Origin: Pseudomonas sp. LBUM920
Lineage (GTDB): Bacteria > Pseudomonadota > Gammaproteobacteria > Pseudomonadales > Pseudomonadaceae
NCBI RefSeq assembly: GCF_003852315.1
Contig: NZ_CP027762.1
Coordinates: 1,965,501 to 2,029,500 of the forward strand
Direction of reading: 5' to 3'
Length of the DNA: 64,000 nt
Position 1 is the stretch's first letter. Every line of letters starts with the position of its first letter. Shown here piece after piece: positions 1-7,531 of the stretch. The position numbers and the translations under genes were made by a program. Under the pieces are notes generated by a model. It was given only the letters and a program-made list of their open reading frames with translations, searched no databases and was not told the origin of the DNA.

Positions 1-1
1 G

Positions 2-577
2 GTGCAGGCGCTGACCGATGAAGCCTTGAAGCTGGACCCCAAGGAAGTCACCAGCCTTGGCCTGTTGGGTATTGCCGCCTTTGAAGGCCAGCGTTATCAG
101 GACGCCATCGACTATTGGAACCGCCTGTTGGCGCAGCTGCCACCGGAAGACAATTCCAGGGTCGCGTTGCAAGGTGGTATCGACCGAGCGGCGGAAAAGC
201 TCAGGGAGAGCGGCGGTACTGTCGCTCAAGCGCCCAAGGCTGTTCTTAAAGTGCGCGTGGATTTGTCCGCCGAGGTGAAGGCCAAAGCCCTGCCCACCGA
301 CAGCGTGTTCATCTTCGCCCGTGCCGTCTCCGGCCCGCCTGCACCGCTGGCGGCCAAGCGCGTGACCGTCGCCGAACTGCCTGTCACCGTCGAACTGGGC
401 GATGCGGACGCGATGATGCCGCAGTTGAAACTGTCGAACTTCCCCGAAGTCCAACTGGTTGCGCGCATATCCCGGGCCGGTCAACCGACCGCTGGCGAGT
501 GGATCGGCCGCAGCCAACCCTTGGCCAGCACTGCCACTGCGCTGCAGCAGCTGACCATCGACAGTCCGGACAAGTAA
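2..577 (+). CDS. ccmI: Cytochrome c biogenesis protein CcmI (CycH), C-terminal part
   Basis: Only the last 191 codons are in the window; the gene begins upstream. CcmI is part of the system I haem lyase that presents apocytochrome c for haem attachment in the periplasm. The first ~70 residues read as a TPR unit (LGLLGIAAFEGQRYQDAIDYW), followed by a beta-rich C-terminal domain (roughly residues 80-190) with the VRVDLSAEVKAKALPTDSVF pattern found in the pseudomonad CcmI C-terminus. The next gene starts 16 bp after the stop, so the two may be co-transcribed. The family call rests on recognition of the TPR plus C-terminal domain; the membrane segments that would confirm it are outside the window. 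Confidence 0.75.
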   Translation: MQALTDEALKLDPKEVTSLGLLGIAAFEGQRYQDAIDYWNRLLAQLPPEDNSRVALQGGIDRAAEKLRESGGTVAQAPKAVLKVRVDLSAEVKAKALPTDSVFIFARAVSGPPAPLAAKRVTVAELPVTVELGDADAMMPQLKLSNFPEVQLVARISRAGQPTAGEWIGRSQPLASTATALQQLTIDSPDK

Positions 578-593
578 ATCGAGGAAAACGCCT

Positions 594-989
594 ATGACCG
601 CCTTTGCACGCATCACCCTGCTCAGCCTGATACTCGGCCTGAGCGCTTGTGCGGTCCACCGGCCACCTCCGGCACCCACCGGCCCGACCATCCCGCCGTC
701 GGGCCCTTCGACACAGCCGAGCACCCAACCATCCGGCCCGGTGACCCCGCCGCCGAAACCGCTGCCAAGCAAATCGCCGACCTTCGCCCCACCACCGGGC
801 GCCGCCAGCCACTGGGACGGCAAGATGCAGGTGTACGTGCTGGAAGAACAGCCCGACACCTTCTACCGCCAGCGCACCTACTACCGCTGGAGCAACGGCT
901 GGAGCCGCTCCATCAGCCCGAACGGGCCGTGGGAAGAGACCGATGTGCACGGCGTACCGCCGGGGTTGAGCAAGCAATACGCGCAATGA
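594..989 (+). CDS. Small proline-rich lipoprotein, function unknown
   Basis: A 131-residue protein with a short hydrophobic signal and a lipobox (LGLSAC, cysteine at residue 19), so it is predicted to be lipidated and exported. Residues ~22-70 are rich in Pro, Ser and Thr and look like a flexible linker. The remainder is a compact aromatic domain (YYRWSNGWSRSISPNGPWEE) resembling short repeats seen in small outer-membrane lipoproteins of pseudomonads. It lies directly downstream of ccmI and ends in a strong terminator, so it probably closes the ccm transcript. I do not recognise a specific function. Confidence 0.7.
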   Translation: MTAFARITLLSLILGLSACAVHRPPPAPTGPTIPPSGPSTQPSTQPSGPVTPPPKPLPSKSPTFAPPPGAASHWDGKMQVYVLEEQPDTFYRQRTYYRWSNGWSRSISPNGPWEETDVHGVPPGLSKQYAQ

Positions 990-1017
990 AAAAAGGCGAC
1001 CTTCGGGTCGCCTTTTT
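990..1017 (+). terminator. Rho-independent terminator after the small lipoprotein gene
   Basis: A 12-bp perfect stem (990-1001 with 1006-1017) with a UUCG tetraloop and a run of T starts immediately at the stop codon of the preceding gene. The A-run on the other side would let it act in both directions. Confidence 0.9.
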
Positions 1018-1059
1018 CATACCCGTGGAATGCATTCTTGCATCCACTGGAGGCCAAAT

Positions 1060-1147
1060 GTGGGAGCGGGCTTGCTCGCGAAGGCGCAGTGTCAGCCAGC
1101 CTATCAATCACTGCCCCACCGCCTTCGCGAGCAAGCCCGCTCCCACA
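1060..1147. repeat. REPIN (inverted pair of REP elements)
   Basis: Two REP sequences in inverted orientation: GTGGGAGCGGGCTTGCTCGC on the left and its reverse complement on the right, about 45 bp apart. This is the first of three consecutive REPINs. Confidence 0.9.
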
Positions 1148-1224
1148 GTTTTGAGCTCTATCTGATCTGAATGTTAGGCCTGTTTCGCCATCGTGCGAGA
1201 AATCCCCTGATGTACAACACTCAG

Positions 1225-1313
1225 TGTGGGAGCTGGCTTGCCTGCGATAGCCGTGTGTCAGCCATAAATCCGTCAGCGGACCCACCGCCTTCGCGAGCAA
1301 GCCCGCTCCCACA
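1225..1313. repeat. REPIN, second of a tandem series
   Basis: Left REP is of the GGAGCTGGCTTGCCTGCGAT variant, right REP is of the CTTCGCGAGCAAGCCCGC variant, so the two arms are not fully matched. The flank 1141-1224 is repeated almost exactly after 1307, giving a period of about 166 bp. Confidence 0.9.
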
Positions 1314-1392
1314 GTTTTGAGCTCTATCTGATCTGAATGTTAGGCCTGTTTCGCCATCGTGCGAGAAATCCCCTGATGTACACCACACCCAG

Positions 1393-1482
1393 TGTGGGAG
1401 CGGGCTTGCCTGCGATAGCCGTGTGTCAGCCATAAATCCGCCAGCGGACCCACCGCCATCGCAGGCAAGCCAGCTCCCACAG
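1393..1482. repeat. REPIN, third of a tandem series
   Basis: Left arm GGAGCGGGCTTGCCTGCGAT, right arm ATCGCAGGCAAGCCAGCTCC. Together with the preceding unit it forms a tandem duplication of REPIN plus its ~78-bp flank. Confidence 0.9.
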
Positions 1483-1497
1483 GGGACCACCGCGCTA

Positions 1498-1685
1498 TCA
1501 AGCGGCGGGACACTCCCGATCCAGCGCCTGATCTACTGACAGCTGAGCAATCTCAATCATCTGCACCACCGCCAGCACCTGCTTGCAGCCTGTGCCCTCC
1601 AAATGCTCGGCACAGTCGTGCGCACACACCGTTGCCGATTCCAGCATCTCGCTGGCAGTGGTCAGGGCAACTTCGGTGCTGAGGC
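1498..1685 (-). pseudogene. DUF3077-like gene remnant, 5' end lost
   Basis: The last ~60 codons of a minus-strand frame read LTTASEMLESATVCAHDCAE and then QVLAVVQMIEIAQLSVDQAL, the helical pattern of the small DUF3077 proteins common in pseudomonads. Upstream of about 1685 the frame stays open but the translation becomes low-complexity Pro/Gly/Arg sequence that matches nothing in that family and coincides with repeat DNA at 1719-1870. I read this as a small gene whose 5' end was replaced by a repeat insertion. The assignment is from pattern recognition only; a short lineage-specific protein starting elsewhere is possible. Confidence 0.4.
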
Positions 1686-1718
1686 CGGGCGGACAGTGAA
1701 GATGAGGTCGGGTGGAGT

Positions 1719-1870
1719 ATGTGGGGTGGTAGACCGGCCATAGAAACCCGGCAGGCCGAGCCTCCCGTGCAGAGCCGCCACAAAGCAGGTTGCAAAGGGT
1801 GAGCCATACGCAGGTTGGTCGACCGGGGAATGGGAGACCCGGCAGGGCTTGGCCCTCCTGCGTACGGCTC
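1719..1870. repeat. Composite repeat: two ~50-bp imperfect direct copies plus a 14-bp inverted repeat
   Basis: 1719-1766 and 1807-1858 are imperfect direct copies sharing GACCGG, GACCCGGCAGGGCTTGG-like and CCTCC blocks. 1801-1814 and 1857-1870 form an inverted repeat with 13 of 14 bases matching. It is unlike the REP family and abuts the broken DUF3077-like gene. Confidence 0.6.
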
Positions 1871-1936
1871 GGTCCACATAATGCAGAGCGGTTAAATGAC
1901 TGAGCGTAGGGAAAGTCTCGTTCAGCTGTCGTTATA

Positions 1937-1971
1937 CCGATCGTTCCCACGCAGAGCGTGGGAACGATCGG
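1937..1971. repeat. Perfect 16-bp palindromic repeat (GATCGTTCCCACGC type)
   Basis: Arms 1937-1952 and 1956-1971 are perfectly complementary around an AGA loop. A second copy with one mismatch lies at 52412-52444. The sequence differs from the REP family, so it is a separate dispersed palindrome. Confidence 0.85.
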
Positions 1972-2011
1972 TCGACACTGAATACCTTAAGGCAAGCTGT
2001 GTCCGCGATCA

Positions 2012-2710
2012 TCATTCCATGCAGATTTTGGGCGTGATGCGCAATGCCCCCGTCTTGACCATGTCGCTGTTCGGCGCGGGCTCTTCAGTCGCCGTGAATA
2101 TCAAAGGGTAAGGCTCGCTCTTGGCCAGCGCGGCATTCACCCGTGCCATGAACGTCTCTTCACTTTTGGCGTAGAAAATCCACTGCACCTGCTGGTCAGC
2201 CGTCACTGTGCACACAAACTTCGCAAGCCCTTGCGCCTCCACGGCCGGCACGACCTGCTGGCGCATTTGGCCCATCCTGTAGACGTCGCCCGGTAAGGGC
2301 ACGGGGAAAGGTGAGTCGTATTGCCAGGTGATCCTGACCTTGTAAGGCAGCGCCTGTTTTTCAGCGACCGAGATCGAGCGTTCGCCCTGGTAGCTCAGGA
2401 CCTTGGGCGTTTCCGGGAAGTCGGCTTGCTGATAACCGTCCGGGCCCGCATCAGCCAAAGGTTGGCGACCGGGCGTCGTGTCGAGCACGGCGAGGACGTC
2501 CTTGAGCATTTTCGCTTTTTGCGCTTGCCGGTCGGCCACGCAACGCTCGAATGCCGCACTTGCTGCAGACCCTTTATCCAAGCACTGATCGCGTACAGCC
2601 ACCGGCGGTGGTTGAGGGGCAGGGGTGGCGCAACCCGCGAGGAGCAGGCTGGCGAGCGTCAGCCCACACAGTCGGTGATAGGCCAGAGGACGTGTTTGGT
2701 CAGTGAACAT
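2012..2710 (-). CDS. Putative lipoprotein with a possible DUF695-like domain
   Basis: A 232-residue protein with a lipobox (LLLAGC at about residues 22-27) and a proline-rich stretch after it. The N-terminal half has paired cysteines (DQCLDKGS...FERCVADR) that could form a disulfide after export. The C-terminal ~70 residues (VQWIFYAKSEETFMARVNAA, then YPLIFTATEEP) resemble the DUF695 pattern, in which a Trp-Phe-Tyr strand is followed by a PL-x-I-x strand, but this is a weak match made by eye. It is divergent from the phn operon, with 235 bp between the two starts. No function can be assigned. Confidence 0.6.
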   Translation of the reverse strand: MFTDQTRPLAYHRLCGLTLASLLLAGCATPAPQPPPVAVRDQCLDKGSAASAAFERCVADRQAQKAKMLKDVLAVLDTTPGRQPLADAGPDGYQQADFPETPKVLSYQGERSISVAEKQALPYKVRITWQYDSPFPVPLPGDVYRMGQMRQQVVPAVEAQGLAKFVCTVTADQQVQWIFYAKSEETFMARVNAALAKSEPYPLIFTATEEPAPNSDMVKTGALRITPKICME

Positions 2711-2818
2711 CCGTGTTTTTCCTTTAACGCTGCGGGAGTGCCATCAAGTAGTGGCTAGTTGATAGCGCGGAGTGTGCCAGACGTCTTCGCCGCAGACCAC
2801 TGGATACCCACCTCCAAC

Positions 2819-2896
2819 CTTTCACAAAACCTTCATCAAACCGCCGCCCGCCAGTCATGTGCAAGTAATAGCACTGACACCTGGCGCGCCTACTGT
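2819..2896 (+). promoter_or_regulatory. Candidate PhoB-dependent promoter of the phn operon
   Basis: Seven-base half-sites similar to CTGTCAT recur every 11 bp in phase: CTTTCAC (2819), CCTTCAT (2830), CAGTCAT (2852), AAGTAAT (2863) and CTGACAC (2874), with a weak unit at 2841. The last half-site is followed after exactly 10 bp by TACTGT (2891-2896), a plausible -10, which is the spacing of known PhoB promoters where the box replaces the -35. Being in front of phnC makes phosphate-starvation control very likely; the binding itself is inferred. Confidence 0.6.
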
Positions 2897-2945
2897 CGTT
2901 TGAACTCAACCGCAGCCATCCCCTGGCTGTTCAAACCAGACAGAG

Positions 2946-3785
2946 ATGCCCATGACTCACGCTATCCATGTCGATCACTTGAACAAGACCTTTGCGAAGA
3001 AATCCGCACTGGTCGACCTCGAACTCACCATTGCTGCCGGTGAGATGGTCGCGCTGATTGGCGCTTCCGGGTCCGGCAAGTCCACGTTGCTGCGCCACTT
3101 GGCAGGCCTGGCCTGTTGCGACAAAAGCAACGGCGGCAGCGTCAAGGTGCTGGGCCGGGAGGTGCAGGCCAGTGGACGGTTGAATGGCAAGGTGCGGCGG
3201 CTGCGTGCAGACATCGGCTACATCTTCCAGCAGTTCAACCTGGTCAATCGCCTGAGCGTGCTCGACAACGTGCTGCTCGGTTGCCTGGGCCGCATGCCGC
3301 GCTGGCGCGGCAACCTGGGTTTGTTCAATGCCGAGGAAAAGGCCTTTGCCCTCGAATCCCTCGCCCGTGTTGGCCTGGCCGATCTGGCCGCGCAACGTGC
3401 GTCGACCTTGTCCGGTGGCCAGCAACAGCGCGTGGCGATTGCCAGGGCGTTGACCCAACGCGCCGAAGTGATCCTCGCCGATGAACCTATCGCGTCGCTG
3501 GACCCGGAGTCGGCGCGCAAGGTCATGGAGATCCTCGCCGACATCAACCGCCGCGACGGCAAGACCGTGGTGGTGACCCTGCATCAAGTCGATTACGCCA
3601 TGCGTTATTGCCCGCGGGCTGTGGCCCTCAAAGGCGGACGGATTCATTTTGACGGGCAGGGCAGCGCCATGAGCAGCCAGTTCCTCAACGATTTGTACGG
3701 TGCCGACGTCGACACCAGCCTGATGTTTTCCGACCAGACCCGCCACACCGACGTTACCCCTCGGCTGGCCCTGGCGCGCGCTTGA
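2946..3785 (+). CDS. phnC: Phosphonate ABC transporter ATP-binding protein PhnC
   Basis: ATPase of the PhnCDE importer that brings phosphonates across the inner membrane. The 279 residues hold Walker A (GASGSGKS, ~40-47), the ABC signature LSGGQQQRVAIARAL, Walker B with ILADEPIASLDPES, and the H-loop VTLHQVDYA. The insert CLGRMPRWRGNL between the Q-loop and the signature is characteristic of PhnC. ATG at 2946 and at 2952 are both possible starts; neither has a strong ribosome site, and the later one matches the usual N-terminus better. It is the first gene of the operon, directly downstream of the candidate pho boxes; phnD follows 32 bp later. Confidence 0.93.
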   Translation: MPMTHAIHVDHLNKTFAKKSALVDLELTIAAGEMVALIGASGSGKSTLLRHLAGLACCDKSNGGSVKVLGREVQASGRLNGKVRRLRADIGYIFQQFNLVNRLSVLDNVLLGCLGRMPRWRGNLGLFNAEEKAFALESLARVGLADLAAQRASTLSGGQQQRVAIARALTQRAEVILADEPIASLDPESARKVMEILADINRRDGKTVVVTLHQVDYAMRYCPRAVALKGGRIHFDGQGSAMSSQFLNDLYGADVDTSLMFSDQTRHTDVTPRLALARA

Positions 3786-3817
3786 AACCCTACTCACGAC
3801 CCACAGGAATTCCTTCC

Positions 3818-4819
3818 ATGTTGAACCGTATCGGCCACGTGTTTCTGTCTGCGGTGTTGCTGGCCGGCGTCGCACTGGGCAGCGCCCAGGCCGCCGACAA
3901 AACCATCAACTTCGGCATCATGTCCACCGAGTCCTCGCAGAACCTCAAGAGCATCTGGCAACCGTTTCTGGATGACATGCACAAGAAGACCGGCCTGACC
4001 ATCAACGCCACGTTCGCCTCCGACTATGCCGGCCTGATCCAGGGCATGCGCTTCAACAAAGTCGACGTGGCGTGGCTCGGCAACAAGGCGGCGATGGAAG
4101 CGGTGGACCGCTCCAACGGCGAGATCTTCGCCCAGACCGCCGCCGCCAACGGCGCCGCCGGTTACTGGAGCGTGCTGATCGTGCGCAAGGACAGCCCGAT
4201 CAACAATGTTGACGACATGCTCAAGAACGCCAAGAACCTGACCTTCGGCAACGGCGACCCGAACTCCACCTCGGGCTACCTGGTGCCGGGCTACTACGTG
4301 TTTGCCAAGAACAATGTGGATGCCGCCACCGCGTTCAAACGCACGCTGAACTCCAGTCATGAAGTCAACGCACTCAGCGTGGCCAAAGGGCAGTTGGACG
4401 TTGCCACCTTCAACACCGAAAGCTGGGACCGCCTTGAAGTCACCCAGCCGGACAAGGCCGCCATGCTCAAGGTGATCTGGAAATCGCCACTGATCCCGGC
4501 TGACCCGATGGTGTGGAGCAAGGCGCTGAGCGACAGCGAGAAGACCAAGATCCGCGATTTCTTCGCCCACTACGGCGACACCGATGAAGAGAAGGCCGTG
4601 CTGAAGAACATGCAGCTGGGCAAGTTCCTGCCGTCGAGCGATGACCAGCTGTTGCCGATCCGCCAGCTTGAGCTGTTCAAGCAGCGCACCACCATCAGCG
4701 CTGACGACCACCTCGAAGCCGCTGACAAGGCCAAGAAGCTGGCGGACATCGACGCCGACCTGGCCAAGCTGCAACAGCGCATCAGCGAGCTGGACAAGAA
4801 GACTGCAGCCAACGGCTAA
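3818..4819 (+). CDS. phnD: Phosphonate ABC transporter substrate-binding protein PhnD
   Basis: Periplasmic receptor for phosphonates. 333 residues with a classical signal peptide ending SAQAADK (cleavage after ~27), followed by INFGIMSTESSQNLKSIWQP, the N-terminal strand-helix of the PhnD family. The FGNGDPNSTSGYLVPGYYVF segment carries the Ser-Thr-Ser anion-binding loop. The ATG at 3818 is chosen because the upstream in-frame codons do not encode a signal peptide and AGGAA lies just before it. A REPIN separates it from phnE, so transporter receptor mRNA may accumulate above the rest of the operon, as is common for binding-protein genes. Confidence 0.93.
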   Translation: MLNRIGHVFLSAVLLAGVALGSAQAADKTINFGIMSTESSQNLKSIWQPFLDDMHKKTGLTINATFASDYAGLIQGMRFNKVDVAWLGNKAAMEAVDRSNGEIFAQTAAANGAAGYWSVLIVRKDSPINNVDDMLKNAKNLTFGNGDPNSTSGYLVPGYYVFAKNNVDAATAFKRTLNSSHEVNALSVAKGQLDVATFNTESWDRLEVTQPDKAAMLKVIWKSPLIPADPMVWSKALSDSEKTKIRDFFAHYGDTDEEKAVLKNMQLGKFLPSSDDQLLPIRQLELFKQRTTISADDHLEAADKAKKLADIDADLAKLQQRISELDKKTAANG

Positions 4820-4842
4820 CCCCCTGTAGGAACCGGGCTCTA

Positions 4843-4931
4843 TGTGGGAGCGGGCTTGCTCGCGAATACGGTGTGTCATTCAACGCATCCGGCGACTGAT
4901 TCACCGCCTTCGCGAGCAAGCCCGCTCCCAC
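4843..4931. repeat. REPIN inside the phn operon, between phnD and phnE
   Basis: Full inverted REP pair in the 149-bp phnD-phnE gap. It is enclosed by a second inverted repeat of 11 bp (4829-4839 with 4936-4946, GGAACCGGGCT type), so the transcript could fold into one long nested hairpin. Confidence 0.9.
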
Positions 4932-4968
4932 TTCAAGCCCGGTTCCAACCCTACACCGAGAGTGACCC

Positions 4969-5751
4969 ATGACAACTCTGCACGCTGAAGCTGTAGGCAA
5001 ACGCACTTGGCCGCAATACCTCGGCTGGGGCCTGTTCCTGGTCCTGCTGGCCTGGGCCTGGCACGGCGCGGAGATGAACCCGCTGGCGCTGTACCGCGAC
5101 TCTGGAAACATGGCGACCTTCGCCGCCGACTTCTTTCCGCCCGACTTCCACGAATGGCGCTCCTACCTCAAAGAGATGATCGTCACCGTGCAAATCGCCC
5201 TCTGGGGCACGGTGCTGGCGATTGTGTGCTCGGTGCCGCTGGGCATCCTGTGCGCTGACAACATCACCCCCTGGTGGGTGCACCAACCGCTGCGCCGGGT
5301 GATGGATGCGTTCCGCTCCATCAATGAAATGGTGTTCGCCATGTTGTTCGTGGTCGCCGTCGGCCTCGGTCCTTTCGCGGGCGTTCTGGCCCTGTGGATC
5401 AGCACCACCGGCGTGCTCGCCAAGCTGTTTGCCGAAGCCGTCGAAGCCATTGACCCAGGCCCGGTCGAAGGCGTGCGAGCCACCGGCGCGAGCGCCTTGC
5501 AGGAAGTGATCTACGGCGTGATCCCGCAAGTGATGCCGCTGTGGGTGAGCTACGCGCTGTATCGCTTCGAAGCCAATGTGCGTTCGGCCACGGTGGTTGG
5601 CATGGTCGGCGCCGGCGGCATCGGCGTGATCCTCTGGGAAAACATCCGCGCCTTCCAGTTCGTCCAGACCTGCGCGGTGCTGCTGGTGATCATCGTTGTC
5701 GTGAGCTGTATCGACGTGCTGTCCCAACGCCTGCGCAAGCAGTTCATCTGA
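4969..5751 (+). CDS. phnE: Phosphonate ABC transporter permease PhnE
   Basis: Inner-membrane permease of the PhnCDE importer. 260 residues with about six hydrophobic segments; the cytoplasmic EAA-type loop that contacts PhnC is GVRATGASALQEVIYGVIPQ (~170-189), and VRSATVVGMVGAGGIGVILW near residues 205-225 is the signature of the family. One permease gene is present, as is usual for Pseudomonas. Start ATG at 4969 follows the REPIN and a GAGAGTGA sequence. The next gene begins 36 bp downstream. Confidence 0.93.
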   Translation: MTTLHAEAVGKRTWPQYLGWGLFLVLLAWAWHGAEMNPLALYRDSGNMATFAADFFPPDFHEWRSYLKEMIVTVQIALWGTVLAIVCSVPLGILCADNITPWWVHQPLRRVMDAFRSINEMVFAMLFVVAVGLGPFAGVLALWISTTGVLAKLFAEAVEAIDPGPVEGVRATGASALQEVIYGVIPQVMPLWVSYALYRFEANVRSATVVGMVGAGGIGVILWENIRAFQFVQTCAVLLVIIVVVSCIDVLSQRLRKQFI

Positions 5752-5787
5752 CGCCAGAGGGGTGCCCGCGCGGCGCTTTTTTTAAGC

Positions 5788-6492
5788 ATGCAGTTGTCTA
5801 GACAAGATGAGCCGGTGTACCGCGAACTCGCGGACATCCTGCGCCGTGAACTGAGCAGCTACCAGGCCGGCGACTTCCTGCCCGGCGAGGTGCACATGGC
5901 CGAGCGTTTTGGCGTCAACCGCCATACCTTGCGCCGTGCCATCGACGAACTGGTGTTCGAAGGCAGCCTGTTGCGCCGCCAGGGCAAGGGCACTCAGGTG
6001 CTGGACCGCCCGCTGATTTACCCGATGGGCGCCGAGACGTCCTACAGCCAATCGCTGTCGGCTCAGGGCATGGGCGTGCAGGCGGTGCTGCTCAAGCGCC
6101 GCTACTGCTACGCCAGCCGAGACGAAGCGCTGCAGTTGGGCATCGCCGAAATGGCGCCGATGATCGAACTGCAAACCCTGCGCAAGCTCGACCACCAGCC
6201 CGTCAGCCTGATCCGCCATCGCTACTGCGCCAGCCGCGCGCCGCTGCTGGCCGATTACACCGGCGGCTCGTTGCGCCAGTACTTGCGCGAGCGGGACTTG
6301 CCACTGACCCGCACGCAAAGCCTGATCGGCGCGCGTTTGCCCAACCGTGACGAAGCCGCGCTGCTGATGATGCCCCGGCACTTGCCGGCCCTCACCGTAT
6401 TCACCCTTTCCCGCGATCGCGATGGCCGCCCGGTGGAGCTGGCGCAGTCCACCAGCCGTTCGGATCGCTTCCAGTACCAAGTGGTGACCTGA
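5788..6492 (+). CDS. phnF: Phosphonate operon GntR-family regulator PhnF
   Basis: 234-residue regulator: an N-terminal GntR winged helix (VYRELADILRRELSSYQAGD, then AERFGVNRHTLRRAIDELV recognition region, ~10-75) and a C-terminal UTRA-type ligand-binding domain (~95-230) with SYSQSLSAQGMGVQ and a YxQxV end. PhnF proteins repress phosphate or phosphonate genes in other bacteria and respond to a small ligand; in E. coli the gene sits at the same position of the operon. It is embedded between the transporter and the C-P lyase genes, so it would be autoregulated. Its stop overlaps the first possible phnG start by one base. Confidence 0.92.
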   Translation: MQLSRQDEPVYRELADILRRELSSYQAGDFLPGEVHMAERFGVNRHTLRRAIDELVFEGSLLRRQGKGTQVLDRPLIYPMGAETSYSQSLSAQGMGVQAVLLKRRYCYASRDEALQLGIAEMAPMIELQTLRKLDHQPVSLIRHRYCASRAPLLADYTGGSLRQYLRERDLPLTRTQSLIGARLPNRDEAALLMMPRHLPALTVFTLSRDRDGRPVELAQSTSRSDRFQYQVVT

Positions 6493-6503
6493 TGGAGACC
6501 CCG

Positions 6504-6941
6504 ATGAACCTGTCCCCGCGTCAGCATTGGATGGGTGTGCTTGCCCGCGCCCAACTCAATGAATTGCAACCTCACGAAGCGGCTTTGAAGGACGCCGAGT
6601 ACCAGCTGATTCGCGCCCCTGAAATCGGCATGACGTTAGTGCGTGGCCGCATGGGCGGGGATGGCGCCGCCTTCAACGTCGGTGAAATGAGCGTGACCCG
6701 TTGCGTGGTGCGCCTGGCTGACGGCCGCACCGGCTACAGCTATTTGGCCGGGCGCGACAAAGCCCACGCCGAGTTGGCCGCCCTGGCCGACGCGCACCTG
6801 CAAGGCACGCAACCGAGCCTGTGGCTCAGCGATTTGATCACCGCGCTGGCGACTGCCCAAGCCAAACGCCGCGCGCAAAAAGAAGCCGACACTGCCGCCA
6901 CCAAGGTCGAGTTCTTCACCTTGGTGCGAGGAGAAAACTGA
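6504..6941 (+). CDS. phnG: C-P lyase core subunit PhnG
   Basis: Subunit of the PhnGHIJ core that, with PhnI, couples the phosphonate to ATP to give the 5-phospho-ribosyl-phosphonate precursor. 145 residues beginning MNLSPRQHWMGVLARAQ, matching the RQHWM-S-VLA start of the family, and with the MGGDGAAFNVGEMSVTRCVV core. I prefer ATG 6504, which has GGAG six bases upstream; ATG 6492 overlaps the phnF stop and would add four residues. The stop overlaps the phnH start by one base, suggesting translational coupling. Confidence 0.92.
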   Translation: MNLSPRQHWMGVLARAQLNELQPHEAALKDAEYQLIRAPEIGMTLVRGRMGGDGAAFNVGEMSVTRCVVRLADGRTGYSYLAGRDKAHAELAALADAHLQGTQPSLWLSDLITALATAQAKRRAQKEADTAATKVEFFTLVRGEN

Positions 6942-7531
6942 TGAATGCGCACCTGTTGCAACCGGCGTTTGTCGACCCGGTACTCGATGCCCAGCGCGGT
7001 TTTCGCGCGGCGCTCAAAGCCCTGGCCGAACCGGGCCTGATCCAGCACCTGCCTTCAGCGCCGCGCCTGGATGGCCTGGCACCCGCCACCTACGGACTGT
7101 GCCTGGCGCTGCTGGATGGGGACACGCCAGTGTGGCTGGCGCCGAGCTTCGACACGCCGCTGATCCGCGCCAACCTGGGCTTTCACTGCGGCTGCCCACT
7201 GACGGATAAGCGCGAAGAAGCGGCCTTTGCGTTGCTCGGCGAACAAGACCTGCTCGACCTCAGCGGCTTCGACCACGGTAACGACCGTTACCCCGACCAG
7301 TCCTGCACCTTGCTGGTTCAGCTTACCGATCTGGAGTCCGGTCGCGGCCTGCACTGGCATGGCCCCGGCATCAAGACGCAACGCCGGGTGAACCTGCCGG
7401 TGCCGCAGGATTTCTGGCTGGAACGCCAACGCCGCGAAGCCTTCCCGCGTGGCCTGGACGTGGTGTTCAGCGCAGGTCATCACCTGATTGGCCTGCCACG
7501 CAGCAGCCGCATCGCACAGGAGCACGCCTGA
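6941..7531 (+). CDS. phnH: C-P lyase core subunit PhnH
   Basis: Core subunit of carbon-phosphorus lyase; PhnH binds PhnJ and has a PLP-transferase-like fold without its cofactor. 196 residues starting MNAHLLQPAFVDPVLDAQRG, with RAALKALAEPG and LTDLESGRGLHWHGPGIKTQ as recognisable family segments. It starts with ATG overlapping the phnG stop (TGATG) and ends overlapping phnI the same way. Strong GGAG-type ribosome site (GAGGAG) upstream. Confidence 0.93.
   Translation: MNAHLLQPAFVDPVLDAQRGFRAALKALAEPGLIQHLPSAPRLDGLAPATYGLCLALLDGDTPVWLAPSFDTPLIRANLGFHCGCPLTDKREEAAFALLGEQDLLDLSGFDHGNDRYPDQSCTLLVQLTDLESGRGLHWHGPGIKTQRRVNLPVPQDFWLERQRREAFPRGLDVVFSAGHHLIGLPRSSRIAQEHA

Noticed and set aside
1060..1482. 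CRISPR array
   Set aside because: Repeats are inverted REP pairs with repeated spacers, and no cas genes exist.
1801..1870. Possible group II intron domain V
   Set aside because: The GAGCCGTACG-like arms recalled a group II intron end, but the loop is too long and no catalytic AGC triad or reverse transcriptase is present.
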